Source: an uncultured Chitinophagaceae bacterium
Lineage (GTDB): Bacteria; Bacteroidota; Bacteroidia; Chitinophagales; Chitinophagaceae
Length of the DNA stretch: 64,000 nucleotides
Assembly: GCA_937873715.1 (NCBI GenBank)
Contig: CALMYJ010000005.1
Location: 124,001 to 188,000 of the forward strand
Direction: 5' to 3'
In this document: positions 1 through 9,952 of the stretch, one piece after another
Numbering within the stretch: the stretch's first letter is position 1
Layout: every line of letters starts with the position of its first letter
The notes under the pieces: model-generated
Database searches by the model: none
Told to the model about the DNA's origin: nothing
The model's input: only the letters and a program-made list of their open reading frames with translations
Translations under genes and position numbers: made by a program

Positions 1-2
1 TT

Positions 3-3000
3 TCCTTTCTGTCCGGTGAAAATGAAAAACCTTTATTTCTTCCATCGCTGTATGATAAAAAAGACCTGGCTTTTTACCAGCAATATACTTCTGTCCGGGA
101 CAATTACTTATTGCTTTCAGATAAAGAATTAAATGAAAAAAAGGAATATCCGGAGTTGCGAAGAGAACTGAATGATGCGTATGAAGCATTGATAAAAGGT
201 TATGGTTTATTAAATAACAATATTAACCGCCAGCGGATATTAAAAGATGAAGCCTTTGGCCTGATGATGCTTTCGTCTTTGGAGAGAAAAGAAGGCGAAC
301 AGTTTGTGAAAGCTGATATTCTTACTCACTCTTTAGTACCTAAGCAGGAAGCCTTTCATACGGCAGATCCATTAGAAGCTTTGGCAAAAAGCCTGAACGA
401 TAATGGTAAGGTGGCTATGGAATTTATAGCTGCAGCAACGGATAGCACCGAAGATGAGGCTATTGCTGCATTAGGAAATCATATCTATCTCAATCCATCA
501 ACACTTTTGTGGGAAACAGCTGACCAGTTCCTTAGCGGCAATGTGGTTATAAAGTTTCGCCGGGCTGCAGAAGTAGTAAATGCCAATCCTGATAATGCTC
601 AACTATTGCGAAGTATGCAGGCATTGGAGAAAGTGCAGCCTGAAAAAATTCCTTTCGAACTATTGGATTTTAATTTAGGAGAAAGATGGATTCCTTTAGA
701 TTATTACAACCGTTTTGCTTCGCAACTCTTTGAATTAAATACTGAAGTAAACTATTTCGCTTCTGTTGATACATTCAAGGTAAAGTTGAGTGCTTCTAAC
801 GCAAAGACTAACCAGGAATACATGGTGAATCCAAAGGACGGCCGCAGGATGTACGGAGATAAGTTGTTAGAACATGCATTGGAGAACACCACACCATTCT
901 TTACTTATGAAGTTGATTTAGGTGATAAAACAATACGGGTACCCGATAATGATGCTATACAATTAGGTCATCAGAAAGTAGATAGCATTCGTAATCACTT
1001 TCTGGAATGGCTTAAGGACTTACCTAATGATGAAAAGAAGTATTTAGAAACCCTCTACAATGATACGTTCAACTGTTATGTATTAAGAGAATACGATGGC
1101 AGTCATTTACAGTTTCCCGGTTTGGATAAACGAAGATTGGGCATTGATGATTTGTACAGCTCGCAGAAGAATTCAGTGTGGCGAATTGTGCAAAACCGGG
1201 GTGCCTTGATTGATCATGAAGTGGGATTGGGAAAAACCTTAACAATGGTGGTGGCATCCCATGAAATGAAAAGATTGGGCATTGCCACCAAACCAATGAT
1301 ACTTGCATTAAAGGCCAATGTGCGGCAGATAGCAGAGACTTACAGAAAAGCTTATCCCAATGCAAGGATATTAGCTCCCGAAGAAAACGATTTTACTCCT
1401 GCCAAACGTTTGCGTTTATTCCATGAAATAAAAAATAATAATTGGGACTGCATCATTCTTACACATGACCAGTTTGGAAAAATTCCGCAAAGCCCCGAAA
1501 TACAACGGCAGATATTTCAGGCAGAGCTGGATAATATTGAAAGAGATTTGTACACTATTAAGGACATGGGTGGTGAAATATCCCGGCGAATGCTGAAAGG
1601 ACTGGAAGTAAGAAAAAATAACCTGGGTGTTAAGCTTCAGGAATTAAGGAAAGCTATCGAAGAAAAGAAAGATGCCGGTATCAACTTTAGAGAGTTAGGT
1701 GTTGATCATTTGTTTGTTGACGAAGCTCACAAATTCAAAAACCTCACCTTTACCACAAGACATACAAGAGTGGCCGGATTGGGCAACCAGGAAGGAAGTC
1801 AAAAGGCATTGAATATGCTGTTTGCGGTAAGAACCCTGCAAGAGAAGTTTCAAAGTGATTTGTGCGTTACTTTTCTTTCGGGTACACCCATCAGTAACAG
1901 CCTTACTGAAATGTATCTGCTGTTTAAGTACCTGCGACCAAATGAAATGGAACGGCAGCGTATTGAAAACTTTGACGGATGGGCAGCGGTGTTCGCCAGA
2001 AAGACCACAGATTTTGAATTCAGTGTAACCAATGAAATCATAGCCAAAGAACGTTTCCGTCATTTTATTAAAGTACCGGAACTGGCTTTGTTTTATAATG
2101 AAATCACAGATTATAAAACAGCCAGGCATATTCAGCTTGACAAACCGGAATTGGATGAACAGCTTATCAATATTGCACCCACACCCGATCAGCAGGAGTT
2201 TATTAAGAAGCTAATGCAGTTTGCCAAAACAGGCGATGGAAGTTTGATTGGCCGTCCACCATTGACTGATGAAGAAGATAAGGGCCGGATGTTGATTGCT
2301 ACGAACTATGCTAAAAAGATGGCGGCTGATATGCGCTTAATTGATTCCAGGCTTTATGAAGACCATCCTAATCACAAAGTAAATGTCTGTGCCAGGAAAC
2401 TGGCAGAACTTTATAAAGAAAGCAGTGATAAAAGGGGTACACAGATTGTGTTCTGTGATATTGGAACTCCAAAGCCTGATGAGTTCAATATTTATGATGC
2501 ACTAAAGCGAAAGCTGATGGATGATTTTGATATTCCATCTCAACATATCACATTTATCCATGACTGGACGGACAGGCAAAAGCCTGAACTTTTCCGCAAA
2601 ATGAACAATGGTGAAATCAGGATTTTATTGGGCAGCACTGAAAAAGCAGGAACCGGTTTAAATGTACAAGCAAAAGTAGTTGCTATGCACCACCTCGATA
2701 TTCCATGGAAGCCATCGGAACTGGAACAACGAAATGGCCGTGGTGCAAGACAGGGAAATATTTTGGCGAAGAATGAGTATGATAATAAGGTAAAGAACTA
2801 CATCTATGCTGTTGAACAATCATTGGACAATTATAAATTCAACCTGCTGAAGAATAAACAAACCTTTATCAGCCAGATGAAAAACTGTGAACTGAATGTA
2901 AGAACCATTGACGAAGGTGCTATTGATGAGAAGAGCGGTATGAATTTTAGTGAATATATCGCCATACTTTCCGGTGATACTTCTCTGTTGGAAAAATCAA

Positions 3001-3809
3001 AAATGGAAAAGAAGATAGCCGTACTGGAAAGCCTTCGCAATGCGCATCTTAAAGAAGTTATTCGTTCAAGATTTCAGTTAGATAATTTGCAAAATGACAG
3101 AGAAGCAACTTTACAAACATTAGATAAATTGAAAACCGATGAAACGGCGTATAAAAAGGTATTGACATTTGAGAAAGACGGTACAAAATCAAATCCTGTG
3201 CAAATCGCCGGCAGTAAATCTGCAGACCCTGAAGCCATTGGCATTCATCTTATTCAGCTTTCTGTAAACTGGAAACCAAAACCCGGAGAAGATGATGTGT
3301 TTAAAATTGGCAGCCTCTATGGTTTTGATTGCATGATACGCCGCCAGAAAGAAACCTTTGAAAACAAAAACCTGTTTGAGTACCGTTATCAGAATGCATT
3401 CTTTGTAGAAAGCAAAACCACCGGTATTAAATACACCTGGAACCAGGGGCATCTTAATATTGATAATCCAAAGCTGGCAGCCCGGCATTTTCTAAATTGT
3501 ATTGACAGGGTTACTGCTTTGAAAGAAAAATATGAAAGCAACCTGAAAGAACTGCAACATAATCTTCCGATGTTGGAAATGTTGACGAATAAGCCGTTTG
3601 AAAAGGAGAATGAACTGGCGCAATTAAAGAAAGATGTTGCGAATTTAGAAAGGGAGATAACAATTAAAATTCAGAAAAATCAATTGCTAAAAGAAGGAGT
3701 AAATGGCGAAGAAGCGATTACTAAAGAAACCCCTGTTGTGAAAATAGAGAACAAGTTGCTGCCAAAGAAAGTAAACGGAGACAAAAAATCAAAAGGTATC
3801 AGGATATAG
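3..3809 (+). CDS. SNF2-type DEAH helicase of a conjugative element (5' truncated by window)
   Basis: The frame is open from the first bases, so the true start lies left of the window; at least 1268 residues are present. A helicase core is visible: Walker A (GLGKT, about 1222-1236), a DEAH box (about 1719-1730), an SGTPISNS motif (about 1879-1902) and a C-terminal helicase block with [12 protein letters not shown] (about 2728-2763). Large proteins of this type on Bacteroidetes ICEs often have an N-terminal N6-adenine methylase-like domain; that part is not visible here. The C-terminus is coiled and ends in a basic tail (LLPKK then KSKG) also found on two other element proteins. The likely role is DNA processing or protection during transfer (inference). 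The gene precedes the transfer operon on the same strand. Confidence 0.8.
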   Translation, partial: SFLSGENEKPLFLPSLYDKKDLAFYQQYTSVRDNYLLLSDKELNEKKEYPELRRELNDAYEALIKGYGLLNNNINRQRILKDEAFGLMMLSSLERKEGEQFVKADILTHSLVPKQEAFHTADPLEALAKSLNDNGKVAMEFIAAATDSTEDEAIAALGNHIYLNPSTLLWETADQFLSGNVVIKFRRAAEVVNANPDNAQLLRSMQALEKVQPEKIPFELLDFNLGERWIPLDYYNRFASQLFELNTEVNYFASVDTFKVKLSASNAKTNQEYMVNPKDGRRMYGDKLLEHALENTTPFFTYEVDLGDKTIRVPDNDAIQLGHQKVDSIRNHFLEWLKDLPNDEKKYLETLYNDTFNCYVLREYDGSHLQFPGLDKRRLGIDDLYSSQKNSVWRIVQNRGALIDHEVGLGKTLTMVVASHEMKRLGIATKPMILALKANVRQIAETYRKAYPNARILAPEENDFTPAKRLRLFHEIKNNNWDCIILTHDQFGKIPQSPEIQRQIFQAELDNIERDLYTIKDMGGEISRRMLKGLEVRKNNLGVKLQELRKAIEEKKDAGINFRELGVDHLFVDEAHKFKNLTFTTRHTRVAGLGNQEGSQKALNMLFAVRTLQEKFQSDLCVTFLSGTPISNSLTEMYLLFKYLRPNEMERQRIENFDGWAAVFARKTTDFEFSVTNEIIAKERFRHFIKVPELALFYNEITDYKTARHIQLDKPELDEQLINIAPTPDQQEFIKKLMQFAKTGDGSLIGRPPLTDEEDKGRMLIATNYAKKMAADMRLIDSRLYEDHPNHKVNVCARKLAELYKESSDKRGTQIVFCDIGTPKPDEFNIYDALKRKLMDDFDIPSQHITFIHDWTDRQKPELFRKMNNGEIRILLGSTEKAGTGLNVQAKVVAMHHLDIPWKPSELEQRNGRGARQGNILAKNEYDNKVKNYIYAVEQSLDNYKFNLLKNKQTFISQMKNCELNVRTIDEGAIDEKSGMNFSEYIAILSGDTSLLEKSKMEKKIAVLESLRNAHLKEVIRSRFQLDNLQNDREATLQTLDKLKTDETAYKKVLTFEKDGTKSNPVQIAGSKSADPEAIGIHLIQLSVNWKPKPGEDDVFKIGSLYGFDCMIRRQKETFENKNLFEYRYQNAFFVESKTTGIKYTWNQGHLNIDNPKLAARHFLNCIDRVTALKEKYESNLKELQHNLPMLEMLTNKPFEKENELAQLKKDVANLEREITIKIQKNQLLKEGVNGEEAITKETPVVKIENKLLPKKVNGDKKSKGIRI

Positions 3810-3918
3810 ATTTATTAGTTTAGTTAATTTTTATTTCGATGGGTACCAGATAAAGTTTACAAAGTTCGTCCTGTTAGTCGTCTTTTATTCCATCATAGTT
3901 GCACAAAACAGCTTCATG

Positions 3919-4896
3919 TTAACTGCGGTTTTCCCCCTGACGTCTGTTGTGCATTGAGAGATTTAAGTCGTTGCCTAACTCCTTAAAACATGTGTCAACA
4001 TTATCAAGCTCAACCAAATTAAAAGTTTTCAAAATTGTCGCTGGGCAATTACCTTGATGCATTACAGAAGTTACAGCCTGCAAAAAGATTAGAAAACCTG
4101 CTGGACATTTTTTTGTATCTGCTAATTTTTTTAAACTATCAACACCAATTGCTTCAATTAGCTTCTCTTGAAAATTAGTGCCATATTTTTGCAGGATATT
4201 TAATGGTGCTTCAATAGTCGAAAAACAGCCAAATAATGGATCATCTCCTTTAACAACATCTTCTTGATTCGTGATTGGCCAAATTTCATTTCTGTCAATA
4301 ATATTTTTCAGATTTACTGCTACGATTCCTTTAGTAGCAATGCTTCTATTAATTTGGTCTGTACCTTTTACAATGGTATCATAAAGAGTTTTTTCCTTGT
4401 CTGAATGCATAGCTTTACAAGCAATAGCCCATTTTTCGCCTTTATAGTCAAAAATTATGTCTGGATTATCTCCTTTGGAATTCTTAGGGTCGTCTAAATC
4501 AACATTCTCTGAAAAACCCATGCAAAGCAATGCAATATAAAGCTCAAATAGCTTATTGTTTCCTTCGTCTGTAACCTTACTTTTTGTTGTCAAGACTGAA
4601 GTGGATGAAGTGTTTAATAGCTGCAAGTGTGGAACTAATTTTGAAAAGTCTTTATGAGATTGATGTTTTACGATTTGCGAAACAAAGTCAATAAGCCCTG
4701 CAACGTCAGAAAAAATATCTCTGATGTCGGTTTGGTCGTTATGAACAATTTCCTTTTTATGCTTTGCATTATTTTCAAGGATTGCAAACGATATTCTTTC
4801 TAAGTCGGTGTTGGCTTGAACGACAAGTCCATTTCTTTTCAACAATTGTTCAAATTCAAAAATAAGTTGTTCGGAAGTGTCAAACGGGAATGTCAT
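3919..4896 (-). CDS. PD-(D/E)xK nuclease-like cargo protein, possibly degenerate
   Basis: This 325-residue protein has no family I can name. Residues about 112-165 resemble the restriction-endonuclease-like fold: a helix with Glu118, then Asp146 in NPDII, then a strand ending A159-C160-K161. In comparable nucleases the last motif is E-x-K, so the acidic residue seems replaced by Ala. The gene is opposite to all surrounding transfer genes, looks more A+T-rich than they do, and sits exactly where traE is expected upstream of traF. It is therefore probably cargo. A defence or anti-restriction role is a guess from fold and context. It could also be a structural homologue with no catalytic activity. 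Confidence 0.6.
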   Translation of the reverse strand: MTFPFDTSEQLIFEFEQLLKRNGLVVQANTDLERISFAILENNAKHKKEIVHNDQTDIRDIFSDVAGLIDFVSQIVKHQSHKDFSKLVPHLQLLNTSSTSVLTTKSKVTDEGNNKLFELYIALLCMGFSENVDLDDPKNSKGDNPDIIFDYKGEKWAIACKAMHSDKEKTLYDTIVKGTDQINRSIATKGIVAVNLKNIIDRNEIWPITNQEDVVKGDDPLFGCFSTIEAPLNILQKYGTNFQEKLIEAIGVDSLKKLADTKKCPAGFLIFLQAVTSVMHQGNCPATILKTFNLVELDNVDTCFKELGNDLNLSMHNRRQGENRS

Positions 4897-5091
4897 ATGT
4901 GATTAGTTAGTGTCGTGATAAAATCGCAGCAAACTCAAAAAATCGCAAAAGCGTCTATTTTGCCTTCGGCAATGCCCCCAATTTACACTGTAATTACGAA
5001 AGTTTTGTGCGACTCACTATTGGATAGTCCTACCTATCTTACTGGCATAGTTTTCCCTCTGGCTAATTATTTGATGAAGTTACTATTCAAA

Positions 5092-5415
5092 ATGAGCAAC
5101 TCCGTCTATCATATTAACAAAGGAATTAACAAGCCAATAGAGTTCAAAGGATTGAAAGCACAATACATCTGGTATCTGGGTGGCGGGTTGGTCTGTCTCA
5201 TGATAGTATTTGCTATTTTATACATAGCTGGTATAAATATTTTCATTTGTCTCATTATCATTTTTTCTGCAGGCACTGCTCTGTTTATGTATGTATATAA
5301 AATGAGTCGCACTTATGGGCAGTACGGACTCATGAAAAAAATAGCCCGGCGGGCTGTGCCAAAAGTTATCAAGAACTATTCTGTTTTGAAATTGAAAAAG
5401 CAGTTGCTAAAGTGA
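5092..5415 (+). CDS. traF: Conjugative transposon protein TraF (DUF4133)
   Basis: About 107 residues from the ATG at 5092, the usual size of this family. The N-terminus reads YHINKGINKPIEFKGLKAQY, a hallmark of DUF4133/TraF, followed by two adjacent membrane helices (about residues 24-65) and a basic C-terminal region. The frame is open upstream to 4915, but that extension is unlike TraF, so 5092 is preferred; the ATG at 5074 is the alternative. The protein is a small inner-membrane component of the Bacteroidetes type IV secretion apparatus, possibly VirB3-like. Its stop overlaps the traG start by 3 bases (GTGA). The usual upstream partner TraE (DUF4134) is absent. Confidence 0.88.
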   Translation: MSNSVYHINKGINKPIEFKGLKAQYIWYLGGGLVCLMIVFAILYIAGINIFICLIIIFSAGTALFMYVYKMSRTYGQYGLMKKIARRAVPKVIKNYSVLKLKKQLLK

Positions 5416-7856
5416 AGAATCTGTTTGATATACTACCAGTCTATGGCATGGAGCATGATTCCATATTATCAAAAATGGGTGATGTTACAGTAGCGTTCAG
5501 GGTGGAATTGCCGGAACTGTTTACTATGAGTAATGAAGACTATGAAGCATTTCACCATGCGTGGATAAAAGCCATAAAAGTGCTGCCGGTGAATAGTGTA
5601 CTGTATAAGCAGGACTGGTTTACCGAAGCAAAATATACAGCCAGTTTCAAAGAAGACAACAACAGTTTTTTAAGCCGCAGCAGCGAACGGTTCTTTAATG
5701 AACGGCCATATTTAGACCACAATTGCTATATCATGCTGACTAAAAAACCTGCCAACAGAAAGCTATCGTCATCCGTTTTTTCAAGCCTTTTAAGAAAGTC
5801 AATTGTTCCAGAAGAAACATTAGATGCCAAACACTTTCATGATTTCCTCAATCATGTCGGGCAATTTGAAAAGATACTCACTGATAGTGGCTTCGTAAGC
5901 ATGAAGCGATTGGACAATGAAGCTTTGTTTGACTTAACTATGAAGTACGTCAATCTGCAAACAGGCGATTCATCAATCAGGGATATCGAATTTAAAGATG
6001 ACTGGAAGATTGGCGAAAATCATTGCCAGCTATATACAATGTCCGATGCAGAATTTGTACCTGCCTTATGCGGCTCAAGAATAAACTATGATAAATACTC
6101 AACAGATAAAACAAAATTCAGCGTAGGTTTTGCTTCACCAATCGGGCAGTTGTTAAGCTGCAATCATATTTACAGTCAGTATGTTTTTATTGAGGATGTA
6201 CAAAAGACAATGCAGAAATTAGAAAGTAAAAGATTGCGGTTGCAGTCTTTGTCTGCATATAGTCGTGAAAATTTCATCTCGAAAGAATCTACCGATGCTT
6301 TTTTGAATGAAGCCATCAGCGAACAGCGGCTACCGGTTAAAGCTCACTTCAATATTCTTGCCTGGGCGGATGATAAGGAACAACTAAAGCACATCCGTAA
6401 TTTATGTTCCTCTGCTCTTACGCAAATGGACGCCACACCTAAACAGGAAACGGAGGGTGCGCCGCAAATCTGGTGGGCAGGCATACCGGGCAATGCCGCC
6501 GATTTTCCGATGAATGATACGTTTGATACTTTTTCGCCGCAGGCTTGTTGCTTCTTCAATTTAGAAACCAATTACCGGTCTTCCATCAGTCCCATAGGCC
6601 TGCGACTGGGAGACCGGCTTAGTGGCAAACCGGTTCATGTGGATATTTCAGATGAACCTATGGATAATGGAATCTGTACAAACCGGAATAAATTCATTCT
6701 CGGCCCATCGGGAAGTGGAAAATCTTTTTTTACCAACCACATGGTGAGGAGTTACTATGAAAAAGGCACACATATTGTGCTGGTAGATGTCGGCCATAGC
6801 TACAAGGGCCTTTGTGATATGGTGAAAGGTTACTACTTCACATACAGCGAAACCAAACCAATTAAGTTCAATCCATTCTACATTGGCGAAGGTGATGTAT
6901 TAGATACAGAAAAAAAGGAAAGTATCAAAACCCTGCTGTTGGCTTTATGGAAAAAGGATAATGAAACTTTCAATCGTAGTGAATATGTTGCTTTATCAAA
7001 TGCCCTTCAATTATATTTTGATAAACTGGAAGCGGATAAAAACATCTTTCCTTGTTTTAATACCTTCTATGAATTTCTGAAAACTGATTTTGTAGAAAAG
7101 CTGAAAGGCGATAATGTAAAAGATAAGGACTTTGATGTTTCTAACTTTCTGTATGTATTGCGTCCATACTACAAAGGCGGCGAGTTTGATTACTTATTAA
7201 ATGCAGATGAGAATCTTGATTTATTACAGCAGCGGTTTATTGTTTTTGAATTAGACAATATTAAAGATCATCCGATATTGTTCCCTGTGGTTACCATCAT
7301 CATTATGGAAGTGTTTATTTCCAAAATGCGAAAGCTGAAAGGCATAAGGAAAATGATTTTGATTGAAGAAGCCTGGAAAGCCATTGCTAAAGAAGGGATG
7401 GCGGAGTACATCAAGTATTTGTTTAAAACAGTAAGAAAGTTCTTTGGTGAAGCGATTGTAGTTACGCAGGAAGTGGAAGATATAATTTCGTCACCTGTGG
7501 TAAAACAAGCCATCATTAACAACAGCGACTGCAAAATACTGCTTGACCAAAGTAAGTATCAAAATAAGTTTGACCAGATACAGGAATTATTGGGGTTGAC
7601 AGAAAAAGAAAAAGCATTGGTGTTAAGCATCAACAAAGCAAACGACCCAACCAAAAAATACAAAGAAGTTTTTATAAGCCTTGGTGGTGTGCTGAGCAAA
7701 GTGTACAGAACAGAAGTAAGCCCGGAAGAATACCTGGCTTACACCACAGAGGAAAAGGAAAAAGTGAGAGTGAATGCCTATGCACAGAAATTTGATGGCG
7801 ACATGGAGAAAGGTATCAGGGCTTTGGCAGATGATATTATTCATTCTAAAAATTAA
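5412..7856 (+). CDS. traG: TraG-family conjugation ATPase (VirB4-like)
   Basis: This 814-residue protein has Walker A GPSGSGKS at about residue 431 and Walker B MILIEEAW at about 648, with the long N-terminal domain typical of Bacteroidetes TraG/VirB4 ATPases. It powers assembly of, and substrate passage through, the mating-pair apparatus at the inner membrane. The start is GTG at 5412, translationally coupled to traF. Length and motifs are normal for the family, so it appears intact. It is followed four bases later by a small lipoprotein gene. Confidence 0.93.
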   Translation: MKNLFDILPVYGMEHDSILSKMGDVTVAFRVELPELFTMSNEDYEAFHHAWIKAIKVLPVNSVLYKQDWFTEAKYTASFKEDNNSFLSRSSERFFNERPYLDHNCYIMLTKKPANRKLSSSVFSSLLRKSIVPEETLDAKHFHDFLNHVGQFEKILTDSGFVSMKRLDNEALFDLTMKYVNLQTGDSSIRDIEFKDDWKIGENHCQLYTMSDAEFVPALCGSRINYDKYSTDKTKFSVGFASPIGQLLSCNHIYSQYVFIEDVQKTMQKLESKRLRLQSLSAYSRENFISKESTDAFLNEAISEQRLPVKAHFNILAWADDKEQLKHIRNLCSSALTQMDATPKQETEGAPQIWWAGIPGNAADFPMNDTFDTFSPQACCFFNLETNYRSSISPIGLRLGDRLSGKPVHVDISDEPMDNGICTNRNKFILGPSGSGKSFFTNHMVRSYYEKGTHIVLVDVGHSYKGLCDMVKGYYFTYSETKPIKFNPFYIGEGDVLDTEKKESIKTLLLALWKKDNETFNRSEYVALSNALQLYFDKLEADKNIFPCFNTFYEFLKTDFVEKLKGDNVKDKDFDVSNFLYVLRPYYKGGEFDYLLNADENLDLLQQRFIVFELDNIKDHPILFPVVTIIIMEVFISKMRKLKGIRKMILIEEAWKAIAKEGMAEYIKYLFKTVRKFFGEAIVVTQEVEDIISSPVVKQAIINNSDCKILLDQSKYQNKFDQIQELLGLTEKEKALVLSINKANDPTKKYKEVFISLGGVLSKVYRTEVSPEEYLAYTTEEKEKVRVNAYAQKFDGDMEKGIRALADDIIHSKN

Positions 7857-7860
7857 TAGT

Positions 7861-8247
7861 ATGAAAACCTTGATTTCATTACAGTTGACCCTATTGCTAT
7901 TTATCCTTAGTTGTGGTACGAACAGCGAAAGTGAAGAAATAATGAGTTTTATTCCCGGCACTTATGTCCGGCAGTCGGAAGGTGAGTTTGGGAAGTCTTA
8001 TGATACCCTTGTGATTTCACTGCAAAACAAAGCAGCCAACCAGTTTAAGATAGTTCGCCGCTGGCGGTATGACAGAGTGTTGGATGGAAAACCAATAGAG
8101 CCGGAATACAAAGTGACAGAAACAAGTGGAGTGTTTGATGCATCTTCAAACACACTGCAGCAAAATGAAACCTTAGAATCTTTCACTTTTGATACAAAGA
8201 AAAAACTGCTCTTTGATGGGCCAAATCAATTCATCAAAATAAAATAA
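7861..8247 (+). CDS. Small lipoprotein of the transfer operon
   Basis: About 128 residues from the ATG at 7861; the frame is open further upstream, but that part overlaps traG and lacks a signal. The N-terminus is a lipoprotein signal peptide with lipobox FILSCG, predicting lipidation and envelope anchoring. The remainder is a small beta-rich domain I do not recognise. It lies between traG and traI, 6 bases before the latter, so it is co-transcribed with them. It may be an accessory envelope factor or an entry-exclusion-type protein (inference from position only). Confidence 0.72.
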   Translation: MKTLISLQLTLLLFILSCGTNSESEEIMSFIPGTYVRQSEGEFGKSYDTLVISLQNKAANQFKIVRRWRYDRVLDGKPIEPEYKVTETSGVFDASSNTLQQNETLESFTFDTKKKLLFDGPNQFIKIK

Positions 8248-8253
8248 CAGGTT

Positions 8254-8934
8254 ATGAAACATTTATTGGCAGCGTTAGGTGTGTGCTGTTGTGTGATGAT
8301 GCCAATACAGCAATTGCAAGCACAAGATCCCATTTCATTAATAATTAAAGAAGGAATCAAAAAAGTTATCAAAGCTGTTGACTTGAAAATTCAACGACTT
8401 CAAAACAAAACCATCTGGCTACAGAATGCGCAAAAGACCCTGGAGAATAAAATGAGCCAGTTAAAGCTGAATGAAATAAAGGATTGGGTGCAAAAACAAA
8501 AGAAACTTTATGAGGATTACTTTGAAGAGTTAAAGAAAGTAAAGTCGGCCATTGCTAATTACAGCAGGGTGAAAGACATCATCCAGCAACAGATAGCAAT
8601 GGTAAATGAATACAAGGGCGCCTGGAACCTGTTTCGCCAGGATAAGAACTTTACACCTGAAGAGCTGGATTATATGCTGAATATTTATACTGGCATGATG
8701 GATGAAAGCCTGAAAAATATTGACCAGCTCTTTTTGGTGGTAAATGCGTATTCAACGCAAATGACGGATGCCAAACGGCTGGAGACAATTAATACAGTTG
8801 CCGATAATATCCAGACCCAGTATTTAGACTTGAAAGAATTTAATACACAAAACAAGATGCTGAGTTTGCAAAGAGCATCTGAATTGGGAGAAATTGAGTA
8901 TGTGAGAAGGTTGTATGGGATTGGGAAGAAGTGA
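8254..8934 (+). CDS. traI: Conjugal transfer protein TraI (secreted, helical)
   Basis: This 226-residue protein has a signal peptide ending near LQAQ and then a long helical region. The stretch beginning DPISLIIKEGIKKVIKAVD with IQRLQNKTIWLQNAQ is characteristic of TraI of Sphingobacteria/Flavobacteria-type ICEs. Its position between the VirB4-like TraG and the VirB6-like TraJ suggests a VirB5-like role (inference). The C-terminal half (about residues 95-226) aligns by eye with the proteins at 9953 and 10594, making three paralogues. A strong terminator follows 42 bases after the stop, separating it from the rest of the operon. Confidence 0.88.
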   Translation: MKHLLAALGVCCCVMMPIQQLQAQDPISLIIKEGIKKVIKAVDLKIQRLQNKTIWLQNAQKTLENKMSQLKLNEIKDWVQKQKKLYEDYFEELKKVKSAIANYSRVKDIIQQQIAMVNEYKGAWNLFRQDKNFTPEELDYMLNIYTGMMDESLKNIDQLFLVVNAYSTQMTDAKRLETINTVADNIQTQYLDLKEFNTQNKMLSLQRASELGEIEYVRRLYGIGKK

Positions 8935-8975
8935 GACCATACAGGGTAATACTGCAAGATTCGTTGTGCGATTGA

Positions 8976-9011
8976 AAAATAAAGTGGAGGCAAATGACTC
9001 CACTTTATTTT
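8976..9011. terminator. Strong bidirectional intrinsic terminator after traI
   Basis: A perfect 14-bp inverted repeat (8976-8989 with 8998-9011) encloses an 8-base loop. The stem is A-rich on the outer left and ends in a T run on the right, so it can terminate transcription from both sides. It lies between traI and the convergent LytTR/peptide genes. Confidence 0.85.
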
Positions 9012-9015
9012 AAAC

Positions 9016-9111
9016 CTACTTTTTGGGAGGGTTATTGTCTCTCCCTTTACCCGATGGATTAGGGGTTGTGCTTGGCTTGCCCCCTTTACCTTTTGAAAAT
9101 TGTTTTTTCAT
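9016..9111 (-). CDS. 31-residue Lys/Gly/Pro-rich micro-peptide downstream of LytTR gene
   Basis: A 31-codon frame begins ATG at 9111 and ends TAG at 9016, 10 bases after the stop of the LytTR gene on the same strand. It begins MKKQFSKGKGGK and ends NNPPKK, with 8 Lys, 1 Arg and 1 Asp (strongly basic), plus many Gly, Pro, Asn and Ser. No signal peptide, hydrophobic segment or Cys is present. The stop is followed within 5 bases by the bidirectional terminator, so the frame fits neatly as the last gene of a two-gene unit. The product could be a secreted or intracellular signal, or an RNA- or DNA-binding peptide. I do not recognise a described family. Confidence 0.55.
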   Translation of the reverse strand: MKKQFSKGKGGKPSTTPNPSGKGRDNNPPKK

Positions 9112-9121
9112 AAAAAAAAAT

Positions 9122-9733
9122 TTATCCTTCAAAACTATCATGCAGATCGGTGAGTGGCGAAAATTTGCCACGAAAGTCGATTTTTAGGAATGTAGCAATA
9201 TTTTTAATGGTTGATTTCCGGCTTAGAAATATTTCGAGATATTCATAGCTTATTGGAAGGTTATCACATTTTCCTTTTTTGCTTTTGTGTGGGTCAATTA
9301 ATCTTAGTGTTTTACGGTCTAAGTAATAATGAAAAACATTAACAATAACAGACCTTGATATTTGACACAAATGAATACCATGGTTATCAAACATTTTACA
9401 AAAATTATGAAGGTTTCCCGTATAACTTAATTTATCCGAAGTAACACTTATGCCCGTTAGGCTGGATTGTGGCTCTTTAAAATAAATCCATTTGGTTTTT
9501 CCACTTGATAAAACACAAATGATGTCATTTACATTTATCTTGAAAGAACAGGCTTTTTGATTTTTTGTAGAATGAAATTCAATTTTAGGAGGACTCAATA
9601 GAATTGAATATTCTCCTTTGATTACTTGGCAAATATCCCACATAAATAATGGGGATTTAAAGTATTCATTTTCTTTTTTGAGTTCTTTATTTTCCTTTTT
9701 TAGTTTTTTTATCAGGTCATCTTCGGGCTTCAT
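9122..9733 (-). CDS. LytTR-domain transcriptional regulator
   Basis: This 203-residue protein has an N-terminal coiled coil (Lys/Glu repeats, residues about 1-26), a middle region of unknown type, and a C-terminal LytTR DNA-binding domain. Recognisable LytTR elements are the strand ending IICVLSSG, the segment QISRSVIVNV and the final LPISYEYLEIFL. There is no receiver domain, so it is not a classical response regulator. It is transcribed against the transfer operon, divergently from the gene at 9953 and together with the 31-residue peptide gene. It probably controls the shared 219-bp intergenic region and hence the distal transfer genes (inference). Confidence 0.82.
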   Translation of the reverse strand: MKPEDDLIKKLKKENKELKKENEYFKSPLFMWDICQVIKGEYSILLSPPKIEFHSTKNQKACSFKINVNDIICVLSSGKTKWIYFKEPQSSLTGISVTSDKLSYTGNLHNFCKMFDNHGIHLCQISRSVIVNVFHYYLDRKTLRLIDPHKSKKGKCDNLPISYEYLEIFLSRKSTIKNIATFLKIDFRGKFSPLTDLHDSFEG

Positions 9734-9796
9734 AAATTTTGCATTTAGTACTGTCGCCTCATATATCGAAAATCAACTTACGCATGATTGATACTA

Positions 9797-9868
9797 TGGT
9801 AAAATACGTTGTTTTAGCGAAAGTTCTATCTGGTAAAATATCCTGGGATTAGTTTAGTCTACCGGTAG
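9797..9868. promoter_or_regulatory. Candidate operator region: direct repeats and palindrome between lytTR and tra genes
   Basis: Two exact copies of TGGTAAAATA (9797-9806 and 9831-9840), 34 bases apart, are followed by the perfect palindrome CTACCGGTAG (9859-9868). LytTR proteins usually bind pairs of direct repeats, so these are plausible binding sites for the adjacent regulator. They sit in the 219-bp divergent region that must contain promoters for both the LytTR gene and the distal transfer genes. Confidence 0.45.
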
Positions 9869-9952
9869 TCCTATCTCAGTTACCAGCTTAAAACTAAAAA
9901 TGGATTCCTTTTTGTAGCACTTTGAAATTGTGAAGAGTGAAAATAGTGAAGT

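Noticed and set aside
4915..5091. N-terminal extension of TraF
   Set aside because: The extra 59 residues do not resemble TraF or TraE, and the conserved protein starts at 5092.
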